From contig NC_054873.1 of assembly GCF_018320785.1 (NCBI RefSeq), forward strand, positions 21,170,196-21,234,195: a stretch of DNA of 64,000 nucleotides. The letters run 5' to 3'. Of this stretch, positions 1 through 12,857 are shown piece by piece (position 1 is the stretch's first letter; every line of letters begins with the position of its first letter). Source of the stretch: Cheilinus undulatus. Lineage: Eukaryota; Chordata; Actinopteri; Labriformes; Labridae. Under the pieces are notes generated by a model. It was not told the origin of the DNA and ran no database searches. It saw nothing but the letters and a program-made list of their open reading frames with translations. A program made the translations under genes and the position numbers.

Positions 1-400
1 TTTTCACCACTATTCTGACCAATTTTACCACTTAAGTCCCATTTTGACACTTTTCTTTAACCCCTTTTTATAACTTTATCTGGCCATTTTTGAATCACTG
101 TTGCCACTTCTAACCCATTTTTAACTTTTTTTTGACTCTTTTTGCCTCTTTCAACTCATTTTTGCTCCCTATTTACATTTACATTTACAAGTCAATGCCA
201 CTTTTATCATTTGTGCCTCTTTTAACCAGTTTTTCCTTCCTTGTAACCACTTCTCACTCCTTTTTTTTGATCACTTATAACCACATTTTTGATACTTTTT
301 TGCTCATCCATTTTGCCATCCTGTAACCCCTTTTCACCTCTTTTCCTGCCAATTTTTAGTGCTTTTATACAATTTTTGCATTATTTTATCATTCTTTTAT
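1..400. repeat. Degenerate pyrimidine-rich minisatellite-like tract
   Basis: The stretch is built from loosely repeated short phrases such as CCACTTTTAACC and CCATTTTTGA with T-runs between them. It reads as a degenerate tandem repeat. It lies in what should be the third intron of spi1. Open frames across it are by-products of low complexity, not genes. Confidence 0.55.
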
Positions 401-1150
401 TAAAGTTGTCTCGGTTCCTTCTACATTATTTTCTGGCATCTTCACGCCTGTTCACATCATGGCTTGGCTATAAAGTCTGACATTACTTTCCAAGTGGAAG
501 CATTACAAAAAAGGTATTTCTGTTTTAAAAGGGAATTACATTTTAAAATGCTTTGATTTACTACTGCATAAATAAATAAAATCCATGACCATGATTTTGC
601 TGACCTCCTCATGGGCCCCTCATTAGACCCTAGAGAGATCTCCCCTTTATCCACCTTATGGGCAGCCATTCACACAGCACTGATATGAGGTTAAAAAGTT
701 TCACTATAGTGTTTCACTAAACTGCTTTGTGTGCTGTCTTGGATTTCCACAACACTTTTCTTCCATTATGTTTTGCCTCCTGAGACCCCCCACACTCTGC
801 CTCATAGGAAAAACTAAACACATGCGTGAACTGTCATCTCAGGGAGATTTAAAATGACAGCTGCCCTTAAATTTTCCTTTTTTTTTTCAGAAGTGCATGT
901 GTAAAAAACCTCTTTAGGAAGTGTAACAACATAGCTCATATGCACATTTTAGCACCTCATCCCTATTCATATAACATTTGCACATCACTGATATATCTCA
1001 TACCTGTAAGGACAAACTACTAAACTACTACATGCTTAATTCTGACCCTGTTTTAGTACAAATATGCATAAATATTTTCTCACACATACACAGTTCAAAA
1101 AAGGGGGGGTTTAAAATTCTGCCATGATTCATTTCTCCTCATAGTCTTAC

Positions 1151-2083
1151 CTGTGGTGACACAGAGAGAGCTCCCAGTGTTGGGTCCAGGTGGAGGGCCA
1201 GAGGCTCGCTGCTGTAGCGGTACGGCTGCATGAGTGTTTGAGGAGACACAGATTGAAGCTCTGTGAGGTGATTCACCGGAGAATTTTCAAAGTCCGTAGC
1301 CTGAATGCGCTCAGAGTGGAAGGTCCATCTGTGGTCTGAAATGTGAAAAAAAGTAAGGCACTGAAGGTAAGGAAAGAAGTGTGTAATTCACCTGTGTTTG
1401 AATGGCATTATTTGAATTTCTCACCATCATAAATCTCCCCAACATTAGTGAGAAAAGGGTACAGCTCTGCAGGCGGTCTGTAATCCTTTGGTTCATTTGG
1501 ATTGATTTCCTCTGGAGCCTACACAGGTGGGAAATGATCATTTTTTATTCCAGAGAGACAAAAGATAAAAGTCTCTTTACCTCGCAAAAAAAGTCAAAAA
1601 TGATTCTTAGTTTCTTATTCTTACAGAAATTGTTTTTTAAAATTTTGTAACACCTTTTTATTATTTGTCATGGAGCATATAAATGACATTCAGCAAAACT
1701 AAAATCACAGACAAACTCACTTTTATTATAAGCTCAATGATACTTTCAAGTTTTTCTATCTTTAGAGCAAACAAATACACATCCTATTGGTATTAAAGCT
1801 CTTGCGAGGATTTTTGGTCGGTTCTGAAACAGCCTTAAATGAATATTGCTCCCTCTTACAGACCTACAAAAGCAAGACCATCAGCAACAAGGTTGGTAGT
1901 TCATTATTGTTGGTTTCAAGGTCTATTTAGGAAAGTTGTCAAAATCATTTAGTTAAATAAATTCTTACTTGGGTGAAAACATCTTTACATTACATTGCCC
2001 TATAATCACTGCGATGTTTTATCAAAGGTCAAACAAACCAAAAAATCAGCGACACTTACAGGTGATATGACAAAGCCGTCCAT
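1151..2083 (-). CDS. spi1: spi1 (PU.1 ETS transcription factor), first three coding exons, partial
   Basis: Minus-strand exons are 2083..2060, 1518..1425 and 1335..1151. Seen: each is bounded by AG/GT and the phases agree (0, 1, 0). The start ATG at 2083 opens MDGFVISP, like the MEGF start of vertebrate PU.1, and an upstream in-frame stop rules out a longer start in this exon. Exon 2 holds ELYPFLTNVGEIYD. Exon 3 opens DHRWTFHSERI and contains LTELQSVSPQ, matching the SPI1 transactivation region (family pattern EYYPYLSSDGE, DHYWDFH, FTELQSVQ). About 100 residues are present; human SPI1 has about 270, so the PEST region and ETS DNA-binding domain lie left of base 1. Known role: nuclear master regulator of myeloid and B-lineage genes, binding GAGGAA sites. 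The N-terminus is divergent, so this may be the less conserved teleost paralogue (spi1a); that is inference. SPIB and SPIC fit the visible motifs less well. Confidence 0.85.
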
Positions 2084-2463
2084 CGTGTAAACAAGGTAGC
2101 ATGAGAATCCTAAATCTTACAGCTTGTGATCAGTGTCAACTTTTTCTTATTGCCTCACAGAGAGGCAAGTAATGTTGCTGAGCACTGACTTCACCAAAGG
2201 GAACTGAAAGTGAGAAATAAGCCAGACCCCGAATGTGCTCAAAACATCCAATTGTCACATTCTTATGATCAGTTAGTTCCTGATGGAGGGGTATAATGAA
2301 TGGCATGAGCCAATCATACGTAACATGCATTTCCTTTACTCATGAGGTACAATTAGAGTGCTGATTCCCCTTTTTGAGAGTCTATACACCATGGATTCTT
2401 ATAAGAGTAGCTTCTGTGATGATGAAAATATCATCCTCTTGTATAAAGCATTGACTGCTTTTT

Positions 2464-2744
2464 AGAGGAAGTCACACCTCCTCCTCAGCTGTTTGAGAGC
2501 TGCAGAGCAACATTCACTAAAATCTGGCATTCAATCTGAACACAGCATGAACCTTAAGAAAACTGCACGCAATTTAATCAATGTGGTCATTATTTGAAGG
2601 AAAAATCAGGCCTTTTGAAGAATGATTTGTTCATGTAGGACTTTTTAAACAGTTATTGCACACAAGGACCCAAAACCAAAAGTGAAGTTCAGAGCCCAGT
2701 TTGTTCCTCTTTTAGTTTGGCATTCTGGTTTTAATAGAGGAAGT
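2464..2744. promoter_or_regulatory. Cluster of PU.1/ETS-type GAGGAA motifs upstream of spi1
   Basis: AGAGGAAGT occurs at 2464-2472 and again at 2736-2744 on the plus strand, and AAAGAGGAAC at 2703-2712 on the minus strand. They lie about 380-660 bp upstream of the spi1 start codon. PU.1 is known to autoregulate its own promoter through such sites. That these three are functional is inference; short purine motifs also arise by chance. Confidence 0.35.
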
Positions 2745-3684
2745 ACTGAGTGAGAGAGTGAAACCATTGGGAGCATGTCTGAAAGTCCAAGCCACTGTGT
2801 CTATGTTTGTGCTATTTTTTTTGTGTGTGTGAATAAATCCCATAAACACAGAAATTTGTCCAACATACGCTTAAGTCCTACAAAATATTAAACGAAAACT
2901 CAGATCACATTAGGAAGCCCTTAAAAGTCCTTAGAACCACTTTTTTATTCTCTTAATCAAAAATGAGTGACGAAACTGAAAAAGGTCCACTTTTTGAACA
3001 CCCCACCCCCCCACCCCCCAGCTAGCAGGCAGTGGTTGAATCTTTTGTGTCATTTGATTTATAAAAAAAAACAAAAAGGCTAAGTTCATCCTTGTGTAGT
3101 TTCAATGTTTATTCTTTTTAATATTTTGACCCATTCAAACACAAAACTACAAAACTGAGAGTGGCAGCTTCATTTTGGCGACCCCTATGGACAAAGTAGT
3201 GCATCTTATTTCACCTTTGGTCTTATTCTGTGGGGACCCAGCTCTAATGAGGGCCGCACACAGGTCAGCAAAAACATGGTCCAGCTTGCTTTTAAGCAAT
3301 GACAAGCACATTTATATTTAACCTTCATTTTAAAACTGTAATCACCCTTCGTTACAGAAGCAAAAATGCACATTTCATTCATTTTTTCTTTTGTAATAAA
3401 TGAAGCCTGTATCAAAATGTAAACCCCCTTTCAAAATAGGCCAGCAATTTACGAGAGTGCATTTCCACAGCAAGACTGAAAATGAAACTACTCAGAGACC
3501 AGGATTTTTTCACTTGTCAACTCCAAGATTTAGTCTGAGCTGGTCCAAAAAGATGCATAACATTGATAATTTTATTCCACATCTTGCAAGTAACAACTAA
3601 ATGGGTCTTTCAGGAGCCCAGACAGTTTTTGGTGGGCCTTACAGTGCCTATATAGGTATGTTTTAAGGATGCTTTACCCTTGTA

Positions 3685-4488
3685 CTGATTTAATAAATCA
3701 ATCATGATCAATTTTATTTGGCTTTTTAAAAAAAACCCAACAAAAACTCTTTTATGTCAAAGTGAAATCAGATTTCTACAAAGTAATCACAATTTGACAA
3801 CAATATGTAGGATAAAATAAGTGAATGCATAAACATTCATCCTCTTTAAAGTGACTGAGGTCCAGCCAGTTGGTACCAGTGGGAATTACCATGGTGCAGT
3901 TAATGTGTCTCAATTGTAGTATATAAAGACACCTGTGTCTGGAAGGCCAGTCTCTGATTAATTATTCCTTGCTACCATTACACCATAAAGACCTTGGGAG
4001 ACTTGTGAAGGTTGAGGGCAAAATGAATGCAGCAAAATATAGGAAAATCCTGGAGGACAATCTTATTCAGTCTGCAAGAAAACTACAACTTCAGAGAAGA
4101 TTTATTTTCCAGCAAGACAGTGACTCGAAGCATACAGTGAAAGCTACACAGAAATGGTTTATAGACAACAAGATGAGCCCAGACCTCAACCCAGCAGAAA
4201 ATTTGTCTGGACTTGAAAAAGTGCTGTTCATGCTGATCCCAACCTGGATGAAGTAAAACTACAGTGTCCAGATGTGCAAGCCTGGCTGAGACCTATCCAC
4301 ACAGACTGTGATTGTATCCAAAGGTGCCTCTACCAAATACTGACTTGAAAGGGGAGAATATTTATGCAGTAACCTTTTTTTTAATTACATGCTTTTATTA
4401 AATAGAAGTTTTCTTCACATTTGCATCAGTTTTTGTTTTTGTCAGAGAAAGCCAAATTATGTTGATCATGATTGATTTATAAAATCAG
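3685..4488 (+). mobile_element. Tc1-like DNA transposon, internally deleted, with TA target duplication
   Basis: Inverted ends of about 40 bp (CTGATTTAATAAATCAATCA... at the left, its near-complement at 4447-4488) are flanked by TA on both sides (3683-3684 and 4489-4490), the Tc1/mariner hallmark. Inside, 3990-4256 encodes a Tc1 transposase C-terminal fragment: ARKLQLQRRFIFQQDSDSKH, then KATQKWF, then SPDLNPAENL. The N-terminal DNA-binding half is missing and the FQQD..SKH / SPDLNP region has lost bases, so it is dead. At about 800 bp it is half the size of a full Tc1 element. Confidence 0.85.
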
Positions 4489-5066
4489 TAAATGTAAGTA
4501 GTTATTCAAACAAAAGACTGGTTCTGCTTTCTTTTTTGCTGTTGTTCCTATAGTGTAATGTAAAACCCTTTCCTGACACCTACCCCCAGTAACATCACCA
4601 TAATAATAACTATAATAGGCCATTTTAGTCAACCACTTAAGGTCTTGTATGCTTTGCTCATAGAGAAACAACAGACTTAATTTCAGTCAGTTCCCTGACC
4701 AAGTAAAAACACCTCTCGGGAGCTTTAATAGCATCACCTTCAGAACTGAACACTGTAGAATCGTGTAGAATGAGAAGATGGCACAAAAACCTGAGGGTGT
4801 AACTTTCTTACACTTTGGCCATCTTACCCTACAGATCATGATCTGCTGTGTCAGTGCCGGCCTGGGGGTTGTTGTGCCTTCAAATATTTGCTCTGTCTCC
4901 ATCTACTGGAAAGAAATGTTGGACCGACCAGTATCTAGGCTAGACTGAGTTCAGAGGCATAGAGGAGACAACCAAAATATTGCTCATCGAGGCCTGAATT
5001 TATTTATTCTCTGCCTCGGATTTGGACTCTTTTACTCCGGTGATGATTGTCAAATTAAAGAAATGA

Positions 5067-6763
<1,697 letters not shown>

Positions 6764-7370
6764 CAGGCGTCCTTTGCATCTAACAGACACCTGTCTCATC
6801 CTGAAACAGTGATGAGCCCTGTTGCAGTGACAGTTCGACACAATGCAGGGACTCCGAGCAAAGAGAGAGAGAGCCTTTACAAAGCCAAGCACAGGGACAG
6901 AAAGGCACACTTGGCTCTCGCTCACATGAAAATGAAAAAGAGGTGACATTTGACTGAAGGTGGTTTCAGTCCCTCTGGTGCTTTTTCTGTCCCTCTTTAT
7001 GAATGAACTGTTCAGTGTTATTGCTTGCTCTTCAAGAGGAGAATAGTTCTAAAAACATTTTCTTCCTGTACAATCTGCTAGTTTAAGACGAAAAAAAGAG
7101 AAAAAGAAAAACTGGCAGGTGATCAATAGCACAATTTGGAATCTATACTGAAGATTAAATTGGATGTGTTCTGTCACATTTCAAAGGGCAACTGTGTATC
7201 ATGATGTACCCATTCAAAACAAAATATGTACATGTACTTTTTGAATTGTATGTATGCAGATGCATTTATGTTTATTCAAGGAAAAATAATGAGCATTCAG
7301 ACCAAACTGTGTTTGAGGGAAATGTTTTGTTGTTCTTGAGGTCCTAACCCCCATCGAAATATTTTTGAGA

Positions 7371-7376
7371 AATAAA
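7371..7376 (+). terminator. Poly(A) signal of tmem178b
   Basis: AATAAA lies about 610 bp after the tmem178b stop codon and is followed by a TG-rich stretch (CTGCATGTGTAAC). The Tc1-like element begins some 60 bp further on, so the transcript should end just before it. Confidence 0.7.
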
Positions 7377-7433
7377 ACAGCTGTGCAAAAGCATTTCCCT
7401 GCCTGCATGTGTAACACTCTGAACCAGCTTAAT

Positions 7434-9658
7434 GCAGTGTATTCAGGATGTATTCAGACCCCCTTCACTTTTTTAATGTTGTTATGAAGCAACCTGATGC
7501 TATTGTTATAAAAATATATTTTTTCTCATTACACTCAGTACTCCATCATGACAAATTAAACAGAATCATCAAAAAAAAAAAAAAGCAAATAAATTCAAAA
7601 CAGATAACTGAATATACTGAACACAGCATGGCTGAACGTTTAAAAAAATGTGAGAAACTGCAAAAATGGTCCTCTTTTTGGGAAAAAGAACCTCCTGGCC
7701 ACCTGGCAGCCATTTGGCTTGTCTTAGTGGTATTTTGACATTTTATGACCTTTGATTTATAAAATTACCTAAGTTGTATCCTTGTATAGTTTCGGTGTTT
7801 ATCCTTTTAAATGTTTAGCCCCATTCAGACAGCAGTCTGAATGCATTTCATTTGCTACAAGCTCGTAACTGAGGGTACTGTAGGGTTCCTCGACTTCTGA
7901 GTACAGGCACGTTTTTGATTATGTCAACTCGGAATTTGGAAGGTTTTAGGATTAAAGGGAACACAGCAAGACGGTATGCTTTTATGCATGTTGCACTGAG
8001 GAGAGGCTTCCATCTGCTGTAAGACCATATCAGTGGAGGGCTGCAGTGATGGTTGTCCCTCTGGGACTTTGTCCCATCTCCACACAGGAGCTCTGGAGTT
8101 CAGTCACAGTGATCAGGTACCTTGTCATCTCCCTTACTAAACTTATTGCTCAGTTTAGCCAGAAGACCAGCTCCTAGAAGAGTCCTGGTTATGCTAAACT
8201 TCTCCCATTGGAGAATTATAGAGGTCACTGTGCTCTTGGCAACTTTCAGTGCAACAGAACTTTTTTGTAGCTTTCCCCAGATCTGTGCCCTGCAACAATC
8301 TTGTCACTGAGCTCTATAGAGAGGTATGTCAGGTCAGTTCAGGCCAGATATGGGAGCATACGCCAGTTCAGCACTTTGCCATGTAAACCTTGGCCATCTC
8401 TGGCCTCCTGATGGCCATCCTCTAGGCCTATGCTAGGCCAATGCCCCATCTCTCCAGGTACACTCCCAGCTGGCCCGTTCACTACGCACACAATTACCCC
8501 TGTGGTGTAGACCACCCCACCGGGTCCTAAGCACCTAGTATGCAGTGAGCTGGATCAGGCCTGAGAAAGCGCGCCAGGTGCCTGTAAAAGCATAGCTGCG
8601 GTCCCCATATCAGGCACTGATGCTTCCCATCCCTGCACTTCTGAGCATGTCAGCATTATGCCTCCTACAGACAGTGACATTTTTAGCAGTCTTATAAGTT
8701 TCTGGCGTGCTGCACAGTGCGACATCTCATACATCAAGTTTGATATGTGCAGACTTTACTATGACAACTCCCACTAGCCTGCTGAATCGCAGGCTAGGAC
8801 GTACACCAGTATGCAAATGTCACCAGTGTGTGCAAATATATCCACGCCACCAGTGCTGTGGTAAATAGTGATGCAAAGCAACAAAAAAGCCATTGTAACT
8901 GTAGCATACTTAAGCTTAGAAAAACTTCAGGGATCAAGAATTTCCTCCTTGTTGGAATCCAACAGATTTCTGCGTTTTGGCATTGTCTCAGTTAATGCTA
9001 ACTTGTTTGTTAGCGCCATTGTTGTGTTTATCGTTAAATCATTTCATCCTGCACTCTGTTGGTTGGTTAGCTTACATAGGTCATAGCAGTCACATTGGGA
9101 GATGTTCATCCTAAATTTCTGACGTCAGAATTTTATCCCAGGCTATTTTTGGTCTTAGGTCCATGACAATGGCCATCTGTCAACCTGTCTCACCATGCGA
9201 CGTAGGACCACTGTTTAGGGACCATCTGGGACAGCCCAAAATTGCACAGTGAATACCAGGCTTTAGACACATGGTCTTGCCAACAATACCCAAAGATGCA
9301 CCTAAGAAAGGTCTTTAGTAAGTACAGAATGACCAAGACTCTGAGAGAGGTGTGACTTCTCTTAAATCATGTCCAATTAATCTAATTTACCACTGGTGGA
9401 CTCTTATCAAGGTGTAGAAACATCTACGGAGCTAAATTTCAAGTGTTGTTGCCAAGGGCCTAAATTCTGATGTCACTGTGATATTTCAGTTTTTATTTTA
9501 ATTAACTTGTTATAAAAATCTGTTTTCACTTTGTCATGATGGGGCACTGAGTGTAGACCAATGAGAATAAGTGTTTTTTTTACTGTAGCATCAGGCAACA
9601 ACATAACAAAACTGAAGAAAGTGACAGGGAGTCTCAATACTTTCTCAATACGCCGTGT
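7434..9658. mobile_element. Tc1-like transposon (salmonid DTSsa/Tss type), interrupted by a second insertion
   Basis: The left end (CAGTGTATTCAGGATGTATT, then CAGACCCCC) and right end (GGGAGTCTCAATACTTTCTC, then AATACGCCGTGTA) are degenerate inverted termini of the fish family whose ends read GGGTCTGAATACTTTC...GCACTGTA. Antisense transposase sequence lies at about 7980-8325 (CCTAGAAGAGTCCTGGTTAT; TTTCCCCAGATCTGTGCC). The match resumes at about 9335 (AAATCATGTCCAATTAATCT; TCAAGGTGTAGAAACATCT). The roughly 1 kb from 8330 to 9330 is foreign to the family and was probably inserted later; I cannot classify it. The transposase reading frame is broken throughout. Confidence 0.7.
8330..9330. other. 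Unclassified insertion inside the Tc1-like element
   Basis: This kilobase separates two parts of the surrounding transposon that are contiguous in related fish copies. It includes phrases such as CTGCTGAATCGCAGGCTAGG but no convincing protein. I did not find clear terminal repeats, so its identity and exact ends are uncertain. Confidence 0.4.
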
Positions 9659-10955
9659 AAACTTCCATGTGGTCGACTCTCTCTCGTATTACAACATGAG
9701 TTAACTGTTGTGTCAGACGGCGCAGAGGCTTTCTAATTGAGTCTAAACTTTTACAGCATTCTGTCTTTAAACAGCAGCTATTTCTGTGTTTGGTAGTGCT
9801 TCAAGGAATCTGTTTTATTCAACCACTTCTGAACAGTTAAATGACGAAATATGTCTCACTGAAGCCTGAGTTGCTGACCAAAACCAAGAAACAAAACTGA
9901 CCAAAAATAAAACAATCCAAATTTAACAGACCATATAAAGTGAGGTCATAGTCTGCTGATGGTTTCAGTCAAATAAAACCGCCTTTTATAAACATCTATA
10001 CAGAGAAATGGATTCCAAATAATGACCTCAAAAGCTCTCTGATCCCATGACAACTGCATATGTTTACATTGGCTTTATGATGGATTAATATGAAAAGCTC
10101 TTTTTCCATTGGCAACATGCATACCATTTATTCTGAGCTGCAATTACTAAACCACAGCTTTTTATGACAAATTAAATCTCTGACAGCTCATTTACTTGCT
10201 TGCTTCACTCGTTTTCTCAGCTCTTCAGTATCGCCTCTTAACTGTTGTGTTGATTAACTATTTATTATTCTAAGAGTTGTTTTGTGCAGCTGCAGCACTG
10301 AAAGTAACCAATGTTGAAGGTTAAAAAATCCTGGCCAGTGGATGTAGGAGGACTACAAGTGTTTTCATTAGTTATCATATCCTAATATTTTAAACAATAT
10401 TCTGTTAAAAACAATACTAAAAATCTTATTAAGTGGGCTTAAGTGGGTCATCTTTAATCAGTTGCAGTCCTGAAAGGAACAGAGTATCTTGCTGAGGTCT
10501 AGACAGGATGTGATGAAGGCATGAATAATCGCTGACAGGTTCTTGGAAGATACAAACAATGACTCTTTGGGAATCTGTGTAACCAGAAAAATGCTGAGAC
10601 TATTAGTTAAACATGCAAAGGAAGCTTTAAAATTGCCAGCTTAACCTAATTTCAGCATTTTTGATGTGTGATCAATTGTTTTTTTTAACTCCTTTGGGTG
10701 AAAGTAATCGAGCCGTGTATTGTGATTGATGAAAATTGAAAACAGTACTTTGTCAGTGGATCTGAGTTCAAGCATGGAGAAAGAAAATCAAACAGGACCA
10801 CAGAGAGACCCTTGAGGTACTCCACACTAGATCCTGTGAGATTCTAAACTTAGTCGTGCCAAATTAACCCTGGAATGGAAATGTTAAAAAATGTATGTGA
10901 AGAGAGATGGAATGATTTGCAGCTCAAAGTTGTGTCAATCAATCCATTATCTGGT
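9659..10955. other. Intergenic, nothing recognised
   Basis: AT-rich spacer between the Tc1-like element and the next repeat. No exon-like open frame with splice sites, RNA gene or repeat family is recognisable on either strand. Confidence 0.5.
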
Positions 10956-11510
10956 TTTCAGAAGTGTCATGTGATGTTGCTGTATCAGCTGATCTTTTGC
11001 AGGACAACCCCCCTGCTGTTTGGCATCTTCTTGAGGACAGCATTCCAGGTGGGGGGCAGCATATAAGCCCCCTCATCCCTGTTCATGCTCCTGTTCATAC
11101 TATGGGCCCCTTCGATGGCTTCCCGACAACAGGAAGACCTTTTGGCACACATAAGAGGGAACACCAGAAAAATGTTAGATGGAAACATCTGGAGGCACCC
11201 TCCAGATGTTTCCATCTAAGGCTGAACAGGAGAACCTAAAATCAGTCCACTGCAAAAGGGAAAATCCCATCATGGACAGAGAAACTGGTAGGGTTATCCA
11301 TGCAGGAAACAAGTACCACCGATGGATGAGGGACTGATGGACTATAGAGGGACGGGGCAGTCTTTGTCAAGAAGCTGTCAGACAGTAAGGGGCATGGTTG
11401 TCCTGTCATTCAAGACAGAACAACCAAACTTTCTGACCAAGACTCTTTTGAGGAAGACAGCAGGAAGTTAGCAGTCGAAACATGTACAGGTAACACGAGA
11501 CTTTACTCGG
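10956..11510 (+). repeat. Probable retroelement fragment, perhaps Penelope-like, containing a hairpin
   Basis: The plus strand reads with one interruption GPFDGFPTTGRPFGTHKREH and later a TTTGAGGAAGACAG... GTCGAAAC segment, resembling the EEA/GETV-type tail with repeated 'GAAACGT' phrasing seen after GIY-YIG retroelements in fish. This assignment is weak. It could equally be a fragment of another non-LTR element. Confidence 0.3.
11175..11219. repeat. Perfect 21-bp inverted repeat with 3-bp loop
   Basis: The arms 11175-11195 (TTAGATGGAAACATCTGGAG then G) and 11199-11219 are exact reverse complements around the loop CAC. The duplex is longer than chance would give in spacer DNA. The loop is too short for a microRNA precursor. 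It may be a snap-back duplication made during replication. Confidence 0.9.
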
Positions 11511-11567
11511 CTGTCAATATGAAAATACAAAAAAAAAGATCTAAAAGTGAACCAAGAACAGAGGATG

Positions 11568-11960
11568 GTGCAATGTATTTCTAGCTTTACATCTTATTCT
11601 AAATTCAGCTTTACTCATGAACAAAATCTTAACAAAAGTTACATTCATGAAATACCCACACTGCAAAAATTAATGATAAAGCATGACTTCATAAATAAAA
11701 AAGGTTTGAGTTCTAATCTAGGATTAAATTATAGCTATGCTAGCTATGTAAATTTACAAAAGCCAAAGCTAGCTTGGCTAAGCTTTAGCTTTAAGTTCGC
11801 TTTAGCAATGTGAGCTTTAGCATGTGTAACTAGAGCTTACGTAGCTACATAGCTTAAATTATTTAGCAGCTTTATGAGCTTAGCTTTAGCTACTTAGCTA
11901 CATCAGCTATGTAACTACATTAGCAACATAGCTTTGTTAGCTACTTAACTCCATTATCCA
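11568..11960. repeat. TAGC-rich dispersed repeat, copy 1
   Basis: It starts with AATGTATTTCTAGCTTTAC and an ATTCATGAAATACCCACA segment and runs into many irregular units of TAGCTTTAGC/TAGCTACATAGC. The same order of segments recurs twice at 16976-17655, so this is one dispersed family. Confidence 0.65.
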
Positions 11961-12684
11961 TGCAGTTTGTGCAGCTAAAGGAGCTACGTAACCTACGCAT
12001 GCTGCGTTAGAATATTTTTATGGAGGATGAGCCTCCATTGATGAGCGAAACATTAGCAAAGACGCTAACAACAACACGTGACAAAGCCATGGTCATACTC
12101 CTCCTTCTGCTGCTTCAGGACAGTTTTCTTCTTCAGCTGCTCAGATAAATGCTGAAAAATGCTCCAAAGCTTGTAGCAAGTCCTGTTTGTTAACAATATT
12201 AATCCAGTGTAGCAATCTGCATTGGAATTGGCAAAATTTAAGTTAATTAGCAAACTTAACCTTTTTGAAGATGGAAAATATGATACGTTCAGGTAACCTT
12301 TGTAGATTAGACAACTGTATTGTATATGTTATGATATGTTTAAAGGTCACATAAAAATGGGAAAATTTACTTTTTGATGAGAAACTCTAATAAATACAGT
12401 GTGAATATGTGTTTATATTCAAAAGGATATACAATAGTGACAGACTGAATCATAGCTTTATAACTCAAGCACTACTCAGCAAAGATCACTTGTAGTTTAA
12501 ATATTTGCCCTTGTTTTGGCTTTCCACCATACTATAGAAAGATTCGATAGTGGTATCAATAAGGACTCAGATCAGCACTTTCAATGTGCTGTACATAGAA
12601 TTGAAAGAATAAGAATGAAACACTTGACAATAATATCCTCTAAAAATCTAAAAACACCAAAATATACTTAAACTATTAAAAAAT

Positions 12685-12712
12685 GCTGTGATTAATCATG
12701 ATTAATCACAGC
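12685..12712. repeat. 28-bp perfect palindrome
   Basis: GCTGTGATTAATCATG is followed by its exact complement, so both halves match over 14 bp with no spacer. ATTAATC units of this type recur in fish DNA transposons, so it may be part of an old element rather than a protein-binding site. Confidence 0.8.
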
Positions 12713-12768
12713 GTAGTAATGTGATTAACTTGATTATTTTTCTTATTCGAGTAACAGCACACACAAAC

Positions 12769-12849
<81 letters not shown>

Positions 12850-12857
12850 GGGGGGGG
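12769..12857. repeat. Compound microsatellite (AT)n(AG)n(G)n
   Basis: An AT dinucleotide run changes into an AG run and ends in about nine G. It is likely highly polymorphic. No gene is near it. Confidence 0.95.

Noticed and set aside
1-1150. Search for further spi1 exons, including the ETS domain
   Set aside because: No minus-strand frame with ETS motifs or suitable splice sites occurs here; the remaining exons must lie to the left.
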